Below, one piece after another: positions 8,939 through 17,934 of a DNA stretch of 64,000 nt; position 1 is the first letter of the stretch; the number at the start of each line of letters is the position of its first letter. The stretch is from the NCBI RefSeq assembly GCF_002514725.1, contig NZ_NTLB01000002.1, positions 124,001-188,000 on the forward strand. The letters run 5' to 3'. The translations under genes were made by a program, and so were the position numbers. The notes beneath the pieces were generated by a model. That model was not told where the DNA came from and made no database searches. It saw only the letters and a program-made list of their open reading frames with translations. This DNA is from Mangrovitalea sediminis. GTDB taxonomy: Bacteria; Pseudomonadota; Gammaproteobacteria; Pseudomonadales; Oleiphilaceae.

Positions 8939-9985
8939 CTAGGCGTCAGCGTGACGTCGGCGGTGCTGCCCCGGCGTCTCGCCGGTCCAGTTGCGGAAGG
9001 CGCGATTGAAGGCCGACTGATCGGCAAAACCCAAGAGGAAGGCGACTTCGGCCAGTGTCAGGGTGGGATTGCTGACGTATTCGATCGCCAGGGTACGCCG
9101 TGTGTCTTCCAGAACCTGCTGGTAGCTGAAGCCGCGTTCCTGCAGTCGCCGCTGAAGCGCCCTTTCGGAAATCGACAGCCGTTTTGCCACCTGTCCCAGC
9201 GAGACTTCGCCTTCTGCCAGGAGATCCATGATCTGGCGCCGAACCCGCCCTATCCATTCGTCGCCCCCCAATGACGCCAGCTCGACATCGGCGCGCCGGT
9301 CCATCAGGCGTGACAGTTCCGGGTCGGACTGGGCCAGCGGCATTGACAGGTAATCCAGCGGGAAGACGACTTCGGCCAGTGGGGCGTCAAACTCCAGGTC
9401 GCAGCCGAAGATGCGTCGGTGCTCTTCAGTGTTGGCAGGCTGAGGGTAGGGCAGGCGAATGAGCGTCGGCGCCAGCGGCTCGCTCACCAGCCAGCGGGCG
9501 AAGGTGATCCAGCTGGCAAGCGTTTCGTCGAAGACCACGCGGTTGAAATGGCCGGCGCCGGTGTCCCAGATCAGGTGCATCTGATCGCCGCGGGCTTCAT
9601 AGCGTGAAACGCCGATATTCGCCACCAGCGTTTCATAGCGCTGATGACGGCGGAATACTTGGCTGACTTCACGGCAGGCCATGCAGGCAAAGCCCAATAC
9701 CCCGTAATGACCCGGGCGGATGTGCTCACCGACATGCAGCCCGACGTCGGGATCTTCCGCCAACTGTCCGGCAGTGACCATTAGCTCTTCATAAAGCGAT
9801 GCAGGCAGGCGCCGCCGCGGTTCGTCGAAGAGTTCCTCCTCCAGCCCGAAAGGCCGCATGAAGGCGGCGACGTCAAGCCCATGCTGACGCAGATAGTCGC
9901 GTAACCCGCGCAGGTACAGTGCGTTTACCTGCGGAGTTTCCGTCGGTTGTCGTGCCGTATCAATTGTCGTGTCGTCGTTCGCCAA
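8939..9985 (-). CDS. AraC-family transcriptional regulator
   Basis: A 348-residue regulator with an N-terminal arabinose-binding-like domain of the OruR/ArgR type (residues about 25-215, including EDPDVGLHVGEHIRPGHYGVLGFA). The C-terminal AraC DNA-binding domain (about 255-345) has the helix-turn-helix pair LGQVAKRLSISERALQRRL and LAEVAFLLGFADQSAFNRAF. The ending WTGETPGQHRR is the family signature. It is divergent from the sterol-desaturase-like gene across 153 bases, so that gene is its most likely target. The ligand is unknown. Confidence 0.9.
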   Translation of the reverse strand: MANDDTTIDTARQPTETPQVNALYLRGLRDYLRQHGLDVAAFMRPFGLEEELFDEPRRRLPASLYEELMVTAGQLAEDPDVGLHVGEHIRPGHYGVLGFACMACREVSQVFRRHQRYETLVANIGVSRYEARGDQMHLIWDTGAGHFNRVVFDETLASWITFARWLVSEPLAPTLIRLPYPQPANTEEHRRIFGCDLEFDAPLAEVVFPLDYLSMPLAQSDPELSRLMDRRADVELASLGGDEWIGRVRRQIMDLLAEGEVSLGQVAKRLSISERALQRRLQERGFSYQQVLEDTRRTLAIEYVSNPTLTLAEVAFLLGFADQSAFNRAFRNWTGETPGQHRRRHADA

Positions 9986-10138
9986 GAGGGTTTTCGACCT
10001 AATGGTTAAGCTTGAAAAAGATGCAGTGTGTTCCGTTCACCTGAATAGTAATAAGAAAGGTGCGTGTGAAACAGCTGCTGACTCTAAACTATAACAGGCG
10101 CAGGCAAAGTCACTTGCGCCCAAATGCACAGGATCACT

Positions 10139-11083
10139 ATGCCGTCATTCGATATTGCCCGAGCGCTGGGTTTCGATCCCCAATACCTGCTACTGGGCCT
10201 TGGACCCATTTTCCTGCTGGTGATGCTGATGGAGTATCGCCACTTGAAGACACGCTCCGATCTGCCGGATAGCGCACGCTACAGTGGTGTCGATACCTTG
10301 AGCAACATCACGCTGGCCGCCGCATATCAGGTAAGCGATGCCATTAGTGCCGTCGCGATCCTGGTGATCTATCATGCCTTTTTCGCCTGGCGGCTGTTTG
10401 ATATTCCGTTTGCCTGGTGGTCGGTTCTGCTGCTCTTCCTGGTGCAGGATTTCTGTTATTACTTCTTTCACGTGGCGTCACATCGCATCCGCTGGTGCTG
10501 GGCCTCGCATGTGGTGCACCACTCCTCCGAGCGCCTGAATTTCTCCACGGCGTTCCGCCAAAGCATCACCTACCCGGTGTCCGGCATGTGGCTGTTCTGG
10601 ATTCCGGTGGTCTTGGTGGGTTTCCCTCCGGAGGCGGTGATATTCAGCGTCGGCATCAGCTTGGCCTATCAGTTCTTCGTGCATTCGCAGGCCGTACCCA
10701 AACTGGGCTGGCTGGAGTGGATCTTCAACACGCCGTCGCACCATCGTGCCCATCACGCACGGAATCCGAAATATATCGACCGCAACTACGGCGGCATCCT
10801 GATCATCTGGGACCGGCTATTCGGCACCTTTGTGGAAGAAGATCCGGAGGACCCGCCCGAATATGGGATCGTCAATCAGATTCATACCCACAATCCGCTG
10901 ACGCTGAATTTGCACGAATGGGGGGATCTCTTCCGTGACGCCATGCGACCGGGACTGACCTGGCGGCAGCGTCTGGGGCAGATGTTCGGGCCGCCAGAGC
11001 GGGCCCTGGCGGCACAGGCATCCTATGACGATTATCGGCAGCGCGAAGCGCTTGAAGGGGTTCCGCAGACGCCGTCAGGGTGA
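10139..11083 (+). CDS. Sterol desaturase / fatty acid hydroxylase family membrane enzyme
   Basis: A 314-residue integral membrane di-iron oxygenase of the fatty acid hydroxylase superfamily. It has three or four N-terminal membrane helices and the eight-histidine iron motif: FFHVASHR, HVVHHSSE and, after a long spacer, HRAHHARNPKYIDRNYGG. These enzymes hydroxylate or desaturate sterols, carotenoids or lipids; bacterial members next to AraC regulators are mostly uncharacterised. The ATG at 10139 has AGGA upstream and starts a hydrophobic N-terminus; another ATG five codons earlier is possible. It is followed by 230 bases of AT-rich DNA. Confidence 0.87.
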   Translation: MPSFDIARALGFDPQYLLLGLGPIFLLVMLMEYRHLKTRSDLPDSARYSGVDTLSNITLAAAYQVSDAISAVAILVIYHAFFAWRLFDIPFAWWSVLLLFLVQDFCYYFFHVASHRIRWCWASHVVHHSSERLNFSTAFRQSITYPVSGMWLFWIPVVLVGFPPEAVIFSVGISLAYQFFVHSQAVPKLGWLEWIFNTPSHHRAHHARNPKYIDRNYGGILIIWDRLFGTFVEEDPEDPPEYGIVNQIHTHNPLTLNLHEWGDLFRDAMRPGLTWRQRLGQMFGPPERALAAQASYDDYRQREALEGVPQTPSG

Positions 11084-11315
11084 GGCGCAGAGAATTCGCA
11101 GACCTTCTTTTGGGTGCTGTGTGAGTGTCGGTGAATTTTACAGTGCAGGTGTAAAGGGGAATTTAGTGGCAAGATTTTTGTTTTTATCTGATTGATTTTA
11201 AATAAATAAAATATTTATGGTTCATATTTTGTATTTCATGGCGTCATTGCGAATAGGCGAAAACGTTATAAGCCTGCCGCCCGATAAAAAAACATCCTAT
11301 TGACGGAATCCGACC

Positions 11316-11960
11316 ATGAAAACGTTGTTCAAGTTGTCTGCTCTTTTTGTGGGTGCTTTGCTGATGTCTCAGGGGGCAAGCGCTACGGTATTCGACTTTG
11401 CCAGCTATGCCGACTCTCTTCACCAGGATACCTCGTACTCTCCGAGTTTCGACTGGACCCAGGGTGGCCTCACGTTGTCTGCCAGTGGCGAGCAATATCC
11501 TGTAACCGGTACCCAGTACTATGCCTATCTGGATTATGGCCACGCAGGTTTGGGTGTGTGCAAAACCTCAAACTGTAATGGCAGTTCAGATGACAACGTC
11601 GGTGCCAACGAACTGCTGAAGATTGTTTTCGATCAGACTGTGACGCTGACAACCCTGAACTTCCGTAACGCCACTCACGGGACCTATTTTGGCCAGAACG
11701 ATTATTTTGCGGTCGCCGTCGATGGCAGTAGCTTCACCTCCATGTTGCTGGGCGGCGCAATCTCGACCAGTCTGACCGGCAAGGAATTCGCCTTCCGCGT
11801 CGCTGACGGCAGCCCGAACAGTTTCGGTAACAGCGGCACGCAGTTCTACCTCGGTGCACTGGACGCGCATGCAGTGCCGGAGCCGGGCACGCTTGCCCTG
11901 ATGGGGCTGGGTCTGTTCGGTCTTAGCTTCGCCGCTCGTCGCCGCTCGATGGCAAGCTGA
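11316..11960 (+). CDS. PEP-CTERM domain surface protein (first copy)
   Basis: A 214-residue exported protein. Residues 1-23 form a signal peptide (MKTLFKLSALFVGALLMSQGASA). The middle is a Gly/Ser/Thr-rich beta-type region without recognised enzymatic motifs. The end is a PEP-CTERM sorting signal: VPEPGTLALMGLGL, a short hydrophobic helix, and the basic tail RRR. Such proteins are processed by exosortase (EpsH) and are linked to extracellular polysaccharide or biofilm matrix. No exosortase is in the window. It is convergent with a second PEP-CTERM gene; the two mature domains are not obvious duplicates. A terminator follows 25 bases after the stop. Confidence 0.92.
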   Translation: MKTLFKLSALFVGALLMSQGASATVFDFASYADSLHQDTSYSPSFDWTQGGLTLSASGEQYPVTGTQYYAYLDYGHAGLGVCKTSNCNGSSDDNVGANELLKIVFDQTVTLTTLNFRNATHGTYFGQNDYFAVAVDGSSFTSMLLGGAISTSLTGKEFAFRVADGSPNSFGNSGTQFYLGALDAHAVPEPGTLALMGLGLFGLSFAARRRSMAS

Positions 11961-11984
11961 TACGAACGAATACCTGCTGCTTTG

Positions 11985-12013
11985 AAAAATCCCGGCATTG
12001 TCCGGGATTTTTT
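11985..12013 (+). terminator. Terminator of the first PEP-CTERM gene
   Basis: A 9-bp stem (11987-11995 with 12002-12010), loop CATTGT, is followed by further T residues. On the plus strand it lies just past the stop of the upstream gene; because A residues precede the stem it may also work weakly in the other direction. Confidence 0.85.
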
Positions 12014-12453
12014 ATGGCGGAGGCAAAGTGACTCGCAGATGGTGTCGGGTCTCTGTGGTTCCATCAAGATGTTGAGCAGGACGAAGATATTTCGGCCTGA
12101 TCCCTCCCAGGCCCCTACGATAAATCTGGCTAGATATACTCCTGATGGACCAGGGGCTCGCCCAGACTGTGTCATGCCTGCTGCGATCTTCGACGGTCCT
12201 TTAGGTTTATTTGCCATTTTACGCTGTGGTAGATGACCGGCTGATTGATTCGAGGCCGTCGGGTGCTCATCGATCCCTGCTGACTTGAGCCTGTATAGCG
12301 TCCACCAAAGAAGGAGTGTTTCAGCGGGCGAAGACTGGGATGCAAGGGGGGCTTAAACCGGTTGGCGGCGCGAAGACGTAAGCATTTTGGGGTGCATGGC
12401 CCGATGGGTTGGCCTTGAGCGAGAAGTGCTTCGCCCAAGGCCTGTGCGGTTGC
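12014..12453. other. Gene-free interval between the two PEP-CTERM genes
   Basis: About 440 bases without a convincing gene. Short open frames exist on both strands but none has a ribosome-binding site, recognisable domain or sensible codon pattern. I see no transposase remnant, tRNA or repeat. The length is unusual for the space between two convergent genes, so decayed coding sequence is possible, but I cannot show it. Confidence 0.45.
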
Positions 12454-13167
12454 TCAAGCTACCCTGTTGCGCTTGCGTTTGGCCGCGATACCGAGTGCCA
12501 GTAGCCCCAAGCCCATCAAGGTCAGGGTGCCAGGCTCTGGCACAGCAGAAATTGATTGCAACAACACGTCGCTTTTACCGCCGACGATGTAAAGGTTATT
12601 GGCGCCGCCAAGCAGTGCAGAGCCATTGAATAGCCCTAAGGTTTGGATGGTATTGCCCGAGCCAATGACTGAGCCCGCGGTTGTTGCGTTGCCATGATTA
12701 GGATGGCCAAGATAGATCGTGGCCGTCTCTCCGGTTTGTACAGATGCCAGCGTCACCGCTATGTCTTGAGTCAGGAAGTCACTATTGCTGGCGAGATTAG
12801 AGAAATCGAGTCGAATGAATTCATTGCAGTTGATTTCTCGGGTTTGTCCATCGTTGCAAGTCGTTGAGCCAAACTCGGTTGGACCATTGCCTCTAGTGAC
12901 GCCTAAGCCTGCCTCTGAGAGCCCGTGGTTTAAGTTACTTTGGTACAGGTTCGCGTTTTGCCACTTTATGTTATTGAAATCCGGGGCTGAAGGGGCGTCA
13001 TAGGTAAAGCTGAAAGCGGAAGCCACAATGCCGCCGAAATTATAGTTAAAGCCAAGTGTTTGCTGGTCGCTCCCGGCTTGGTAAAAATTGATCACGGTTG
13101 CGTGAGCCGATAGTGATAAAGCCATTCCCAAGGCCAGCGTCGCTGACAGAAGAGATTTTTTTTTCAT
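12454..13167 (-). CDS. PEP-CTERM domain surface protein (second copy)
   Basis: A 237-residue exported protein with a signal peptide (MKKKSLLSATLALGMALSLSAHA), a Gly/Asn-rich middle domain containing two cysteines about a dozen residues apart (CNDGQTREINC), and the sorting tail AVPEPGTLTLMGLGLLALGI followed by KRKRN. The ATG at 13167 has GAGGAAAG at proper spacing. The N- and C-terminal signals are alike in the two PEP-CTERM proteins but the middle domains are not. It needs an exosortase encoded elsewhere. Function is unknown beyond surface or matrix localisation. Confidence 0.92.
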   Translation of the reverse strand: MKKKSLLSATLALGMALSLSAHATVINFYQAGSDQQTLGFNYNFGGIVASAFSFTYDAPSAPDFNNIKWQNANLYQSNLNHGLSEAGLGVTRGNGPTEFGSTTCNDGQTREINCNEFIRLDFSNLASNSDFLTQDIAVTLASVQTGETATIYLGHPNHGNATTAGSVIGSGNTIQTLGLFNGSALLGGANNLYIVGGKSDVLLQSISAVPEPGTLTLMGLGLLALGIAAKRKRNRVA

Positions 13168-13492
13168 TGTGCTTTCCTCGTCCTTTCCTCGTTTCATCCA
13201 TTGCTTATTCGTTCGACTCTGCCACGAAGTCGAGCGAACAATGCAGCCGCAACGCGTCAAGCAAAAATTGTACGAGAACAAAGATTGTTTATTTAAAACA
13301 GTTTAATAAATATGGATCTGGCTACTGCTAAAAATAGATATGTAAAAGAAGCCGACAGTGGGCGAGCGGAAAAGGACAATGTCAAAGTTCGGCTGTTTTC
13401 CCATTGTTGCTGGGTTTCGCAGATCGAAAACACATTGTGTCGAGTGGGCAAATGTTGGGGCGATAAAGTGGTGCGCAGCTATTTGATCTTAT
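13168..13492. other. AT-rich gene-free interval upstream of the second PEP-CTERM gene
   Basis: These 325 bases lie between the minus-strand PEP-CTERM gene and the 3' end of tRNA-Gly. They are clearly richer in A and T (for example 13260-13340) than the flanking chromosome and must hold the PEP-CTERM promoter. I cannot pick a single promoter with confidence and see no gene. Confidence 0.5.
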
Positions 13493-13568
13493 TGGAGCGG
13501 GAGACGAGGTTCGAACTCGCGACCCTCAGCTTGGGAAGCTGATGCTCTACCAACTGAGCTACTCCCGC
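13493..13568 (-). tRNA. tRNA-Gly (anticodon CCC)
   Basis: The minus strand from 13568 folds as a 76-nt cloverleaf. The acceptor GCGGGAG pairs with CTCCCGC, followed by T and an encoded CCA (13495-13493). The D arm is GCTCAGTTGGTAGAGC. The anticodon stem TCAGC/GCTGA has loop TTCCCAA, giving anticodon CCC for glycine GGG codons. The T arm contains GTTCGAAC. All arms have standard lengths. A stable-RNA promoter lies just upstream. Confidence 0.95.
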
Positions 13569-13591
13569 TCTAAGGAGATGAAGACCGCGCT

Positions 13592-13621
13592 ACTATAATG
13601 TGCGGCGGTATCCCTCAGCAA
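13592..13621 (-). promoter_or_regulatory. Promoter of tRNA-Gly
   Basis: On the minus strand TTGCTG (13621-13616) and TATAGT (13597-13592) are 18 bases apart and are followed by a GC-rich discriminator (AGCGCGG). That pattern is typical of stringently controlled stable-RNA promoters. The mature tRNA starts about 24 bases after the -10. Confidence 0.6.
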
Positions 13622-13713
13622 GTACTGTCCTTCCTTTGATACTTGCATAATTTCCGATTCGGCCAAAACCGTCGAATGCTCGTACAATGGCGCCTGAATC
13701 GAGGAGAGTGGTT

Positions 13714-15459
13714 GTGTCCATATTCTGGCGGTTGGGATGGTTTTTTCGATTGGAGCGTTGGCGCTATGGCAAGGCGGTGTTGGCCTTGCTGAGTGTGGCG
13801 TTGCTGTCGATGGTGCCGCCGCGGGTGACCGGGTGGCTGATCGACCGTGTTCAGTCCCACACCCTGACAGGTCGCGAACTGGCTTGGGTCGGCGGTGGTC
13901 TGACGCTGTTGGCGGTCGTGGTGTATGTCCTGCGGGTGTTCTGGCGTATCTGGCTGTTTGGGGCTTCCCTGCGCCTGTCGGCGTTGTTGCGGGAGCGTCT
14001 CTACGAGCACCTGTCCCGTCTGTCGCCGGTTTTCTATCAGCGTCACAAGGTCGGCGACCTGATGGCGCGGGCCACCAACGACATCGAGGCAGTGCAGATG
14101 ACCGCCGGTGAGGGTGTGCTGGCCATGATCGACGGCCTGTTGACCGGCGTTGTCGTATTGATCCTGATGACCACCCTGATCTCCTGGCAGCTGACGCTGG
14201 TGGCACTGCTGCCCTGGCCGATTATGGCGGTGTTCATGTACCGCTTCGGCAACGCCATGCATCGCGACTTTTTCCAGGCGCAGAATCGCTTCGGCGATCT
14301 CAACGATCATGTGCAGGAGGCGCTCTCCGGAATCCGAACCATCAAGGCCTACGGTCGTGAGGCCGCTGAAGGCGAGCGATTTGCCGGGTTGGTGCGTTCC
14401 GCCTCCGAGGCCAATCTGGCCGTGGCGCGCACCGATGGCAAGTACGAGCCGGTGATCGTCGTGACGATGGGCGCGTCGTTCTTCCTGGCGGTAAGCTTTG
14501 GCGCCTGGCTGATTACTCAGGGGCGACTGACCTTGGGCGACCTGACCAGTTTTACCATGTATCTGGGCTTCCTGATCTGGCCCATGTTCGCCTTTGGCTG
14601 GCTGCTGAACATCGTCGAGCGTGGCAGTGCGGCCTACGAGCGGGTCCAGCATGTCCTCAACACCGAGGAGCCGATTGCGGACACCGGGCAAAGAGCGGCG
14701 CCTGAGAAAGTGGCGTTAGCGCTGCAGGTCGAGCGCTTTGCTTATCCGGAGCAGTCGCTCTGTGCGCTCAGCCATATCGATATCGCGCTGACGTCCGGGC
14801 AGACGCTTGGCATCGTCGGGCCCGTCGGTTGCGGTAAGACGACGCTGTTCAGCCTGCTGTTGCGCCTTTATGAGCCCCAGGCGGGCCATATCCTGCTCAA
14901 CGGCCATGACATCGCCGAATACAGACAGAGTACCCTGCGCGACACCTTTGCCTATGTGCCACAGGACTCCTTCCTGTTCTCCATGTCCGTGGCCGATAAC
15001 ATTGCGCTGGCACGACCCGACGCCAGCCGCGAAGAAGTGGTGCGCGCGGCGGCGCTGGCTGCGGTGGACGAGGATATTCAGCGTTTCAGCGATGGCTACG
15101 ATACCCTGGTCGGTGAGCGGGGCGTTACCCTTTCCGGCGGGCAAAAGCAGCGGATCGCCATCGCCCGAGCCCTGTTGCGGGAGGCGCCTGCACTGATTCT
15201 CGATGACGCCCTGTCGGCCGTCGATCTACAAACCGAACGCCAGATCCTGGGACACCTGCGGGAGGCGCGGCGCGGCATTACCACCCTGATTGCCACCCAT
15301 CGTCTCAGTGCCGTGGAAGACGCGGACTGGATCATCGTGTTGGAAGCCGGCCGTATTACCGAACAGGGGACGCACACCGATCTGCTGGCCCTGGATGGCT
15401 GGTACGCCCGCACGCACGCCTGGCAGAAACTGGAGCAGCAAGTTCATGAAGGCCGTTGA
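13714..15459 (+). CDS. mdlA: MdlA-type half of a heterodimeric ABC exporter
   Basis: A 581-residue fused membrane-ATPase half-transporter. Six membrane helices of the type 1 exporter fold (residues about 20-305) are followed by an ATPase domain. The domain has Walker A GPVGCGKTT, the signature LSGGQKQRIAIARAL and Walker B LILDDALSAVD. The second Asp replaces the usual catalytic Glu, as in Escherichia coli MdlA, so this subunit likely supplies the degenerate site. I chose the GTG at 13714, 7 bases after GAGGAG; an in-frame ATG at 13687 lacks a site. The next gene overlaps its end by 14 bases. Substrate unknown (peptide, lipid or drug). Confidence 0.88.
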   Translation: MSIFWRLGWFFRLERWRYGKAVLALLSVALLSMVPPRVTGWLIDRVQSHTLTGRELAWVGGGLTLLAVVVYVLRVFWRIWLFGASLRLSALLRERLYEHLSRLSPVFYQRHKVGDLMARATNDIEAVQMTAGEGVLAMIDGLLTGVVVLILMTTLISWQLTLVALLPWPIMAVFMYRFGNAMHRDFFQAQNRFGDLNDHVQEALSGIRTIKAYGREAAEGERFAGLVRSASEANLAVARTDGKYEPVIVVTMGASFFLAVSFGAWLITQGRLTLGDLTSFTMYLGFLIWPMFAFGWLLNIVERGSAAYERVQHVLNTEEPIADTGQRAAPEKVALALQVERFAYPEQSLCALSHIDIALTSGQTLGIVGPVGCGKTTLFSLLLRLYEPQAGHILLNGHDIAEYRQSTLRDTFAYVPQDSFLFSMSVADNIALARPDASREEVVRAAALAAVDEDIQRFSDGYDTLVGERGVTLSGGQKQRIAIARALLREAPALILDDALSAVDLQTERQILGHLREARRGITTLIATHRLSAVEDADWIIVLEAGRITEQGTHTDLLALDGWYARTHAWQKLEQQVHEGR

Positions 15460-17233
15460 ATCTGAAATGAAGCGGCGTCGTGTCCTGACGCGACTGCTCA
15501 GTTACAGCCGGCCGGACAAACGGCGCTGGCTGTGGGCGGTCGGCCTGTTGATGGTGGCAACGGCGGGTGACGTGACAGGCCCTTACCTGATCAAGCGTTT
15601 CATCGACAACTACCTGACCCCGGGGCACTTCCCGACCAGTCCGCTGGTACTCCTGTCGGTCATCTATTTATCCGTTTACGCGATATCGGCGGCCGCCCGC
15701 TATATCCAGGCGATCCTGCTCAGTCGTATCGCCCTGGGTGCTGTGGAAAGGATTCGCAACGAACTGTTTGCGGGTATCCTGCGTCGTCCGCTGGCGTTTT
15801 TCGATCACACGCCAACGGGCAGCCTGGTATCGCGTATCACCAATGATACGGAGGCGGTGAAGGATCTGTTCGTGCAGGTGATTGCCACCACCATCCAGAA
15901 CAGCCTGCTGATTATCGGCATCTTTATCGCCATGGCGCTGCTCGACTGGCGATTGATGCTGGTGGCCGTTGCCATCATGCCGCTGATGCTGGCGGCGATG
16001 TGGACCTACCAGCGGATGAGTACCCCGATTTTCCAGCGGGCCCGGCAACTGGTCAGCGATATCAATACCCGGCTTAACGAATCGCTGCAGGCAATGGGGC
16101 TGATTCAGGCATTGAACCAGCAGCGTCGCTTCCGCCGTGAGTTCGATGACACTGTCGATGCCCATTACCAGACCCGGCTGCGCAGCGTCACCCTGGATGG
16201 CATCATGCTGCGGGCGCTGATGAACTTCTTCGACATGCTGGTTCTGGCCGGCCTGCTGACAGTGTTCGGCTATCACGCCCTGCAGCATGTGGCTGAGATC
16301 GGGGTGATCTATGCCTTTATCAATTACGTCCATCGCTTTACCGAACCCATGGTGGAGATGACCCAGCGGCTCAACCTGCTGCAACAGGCACTGGTGGCGG
16401 GTCAACGGATTTTCGGGCTGATGGCGGCAGCACCGCCAACGCACGGGGGAACGGCGACACCGGTTACGGAGGGACATATTGCCGTTCATGATGTGAGCTT
16501 CAGCTACGACAAGGTGCAGCCGGTCCTGAAAAATATCGATCTCGATATCCGTGCGGGCGAGTTCGTGGCCATTGTCGGTCATACCGGTAGCGGCAAGAGC
16601 ACCCTGGCCAGTCTGTTGCTGCGATTCCACCGTCCGGATCAGGGGGATATTCGTATCGACGGTATGCCGCTGGCGGAGATGGCCGAGGGCCCCTTGCGCC
16701 GGGCTGTGGTGCCGGTGTTGCAGGACCCCTTCATCGTCGACGGCACTATCGCCGATAACATTGCGTTGGGACTGCCGCTGACGGACGAGGCTATTGCCGA
16801 GGCGGGGCGGGCGGCACAGCTCGACGATTGGGTCGAGCGACTGGCCCAGGGTTACCATACGCCGCTGCGAGAGCGCGGGCAGAACCTGTCCACCGGTCAG
16901 CGACAGCTGATCTGCCTGGCCCGGGCGCTGGCCCGTCAACCGAAGGTGCTGATTCTCGATGAGGCCACGGCCCATATCGATAGCCACACGGAACGACGTA
17001 TCCAGCAGGCCCTCGAAAACCTGCGTGGGCGGGTGACGCAGGTGGTGATTGCCCATCGCCTGTCCACCATTACCGCCGCGGACCGCATCGTCGTCTTGCA
17101 CCAGGGTGAGATTGTCCAGCAGGGCTCGCATCGCGAGTTGCTGAGGGTAGAAGGTCTCTATCGCCACCTGTATCAGCTGCAGGAAATGGCGGTCAGTCCT
17201 CAGGCGTCCGTGGAGGCGGAAGCACAAAAATGA
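15446..17233 (+). CDS. mdlB: MdlB-type half of a heterodimeric ABC exporter
   Basis: A 595-residue partner of the preceding gene. It has a type 1 exporter membrane domain (residues about 25-320) and an ATPase domain with Walker A GHTGSGKST, signature LSTGQRQLICLARAL and a complete Walker B LILDEATAHID. The altered signature (T for the second Gly) with an intact catalytic Glu complements the opposite pattern in the first subunit. This is the hallmark of asymmetric heterodimers such as MdlAB. The ATG at 15446 gives a 14-base overlap; a second ATG seven codons on is possible. The two proteins should assemble in the inner membrane. Confidence 0.88.
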   Translation: MKAVESEMKRRRVLTRLLSYSRPDKRRWLWAVGLLMVATAGDVTGPYLIKRFIDNYLTPGHFPTSPLVLLSVIYLSVYAISAAARYIQAILLSRIALGAVERIRNELFAGILRRPLAFFDHTPTGSLVSRITNDTEAVKDLFVQVIATTIQNSLLIIGIFIAMALLDWRLMLVAVAIMPLMLAAMWTYQRMSTPIFQRARQLVSDINTRLNESLQAMGLIQALNQQRRFRREFDDTVDAHYQTRLRSVTLDGIMLRALMNFFDMLVLAGLLTVFGYHALQHVAEIGVIYAFINYVHRFTEPMVEMTQRLNLLQQALVAGQRIFGLMAAAPPTHGGTATPVTEGHIAVHDVSFSYDKVQPVLKNIDLDIRAGEFVAIVGHTGSGKSTLASLLLRFHRPDQGDIRIDGMPLAEMAEGPLRRAVVPVLQDPFIVDGTIADNIALGLPLTDEAIAEAGRAAQLDDWVERLAQGYHTPLRERGQNLSTGQRQLICLARALARQPKVLILDEATAHIDSHTERRIQQALENLRGRVTQVVIAHRLSTITAADRIVVLHQGEIVQQGSHRELLRVEGLYRHLYQLQEMAVSPQASVEAEAQK

Positions 17234-17306
17234 TGCTTCCCCCGTCGATTTTGAGGGGCGATCTCCCGTAGACTGGAAGTCAATTTCCCCATTGGGGTCA
17301 GCCATT

Positions 17307-17777
17307 ATGTCGGCCCAGCAACTCATCGAAAGCCTGCAACTCGAAGTCCATCCGGAAGGCGGTCGTTACCGGCGACTGTTTACCAGTCCCGTTATGGTGA
17401 ATACGTCACGGGGCCCGCGCCCGACGATGACGGCGATTTATTATCTGTTGGAGCAGGGTGATTTCAGCGCCTGGCATCGGCTATCGAGTCATGAGCTCTG
17501 GCACTGGCACAGTGGCGGCGTCCTGCGGGTTCATCGTATCGACGTCAACGGTAAACTGACGACGACCCGCCTGGGGCCGGATGGGGTGTTGACCCTCGCG
17601 GTACCGCCATTTACCTGGTTTGCCGCAGAGCTGGCGCAGGGCGATAAATATGCACTGGTGACCTGTACCGTGACGCCGGGTTTCGAATTTTCCGATTTCG
17701 AGCTGGGGCAGCGGGAGCGGCTGACGCAGGAGTATCCGAAGCATCAGGAGATCATCCGGCATCTGACGCGTAGTTAG
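17307..17777 (+). CDS. Cupin family protein (DUF985)
   Basis: A 156-residue protein of the cupin_5/DUF985 family. Family motifs are visible: IESLQLEVHPEGGRYRRLF near the start, TAIYYLLEQGDFSAWHRLSSHELWHWHSG for the first half of the barrel, and VPPFTWFAAEL for the second. No enzymatic activity is established for the family, although a sugar or nucleotide substrate has been proposed. The ATG at 17307 starts the family homology. It follows mdlB by 73 bases on the same strand and may be co-transcribed. Confidence 0.85.
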   Translation: MSAQQLIESLQLEVHPEGGRYRRLFTSPVMVNTSRGPRPTMTAIYYLLEQGDFSAWHRLSSHELWHWHSGGVLRVHRIDVNGKLTTTRLGPDGVLTLAVPPFTWFAAELAQGDKYALVTCTVTPGFEFSDFELGQRERLTQEYPKHQEIIRHLTRS

Positions 17778-17862
17778 GACGGCCAAAACCCGACCGATCT
17801 CTCGTTTTCAGTGTCGGGGAACCCTGGAGGCCGTTTTCGCGCCAGATTCGGCGATAAAAGTG

Positions 17863-17891
17863 TTGCGCCCGTGAAAGGGCTTGATTATTCT
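17863..17891 (+). promoter_or_regulatory. Candidate sigma-70 promoter of the ilv operon
   Basis: TTGCGC (17863-17868) and TATTCT (17886-17891) are 17 bases apart and would start transcription near 17900, about 35 bases before the leader peptide. The -35 match is weak, so this is a best guess for the promoter that the attenuator requires. Confidence 0.35.
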
Positions 17892-17934
17892 CTGGTCAAT
17901 TGTCAGCCAATCTTTAGGGTCGAATAGAAAACCC

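Noticed and set aside
12172-12438. Short minus-strand frame in the gap between the PEP-CTERM genes, considered as a transposase relic
   Set aside because: No DDE or helix-turn-helix motif, no terminal repeats and no ribosome-binding site.
15668-17326. A 552-codon minus-strand frame opposite the second ABC exporter gene
   Set aside because: Fully overlapped by a gene with intact ATPase motifs; composition is Gln/Arg/His rich as usual for shadow frames.
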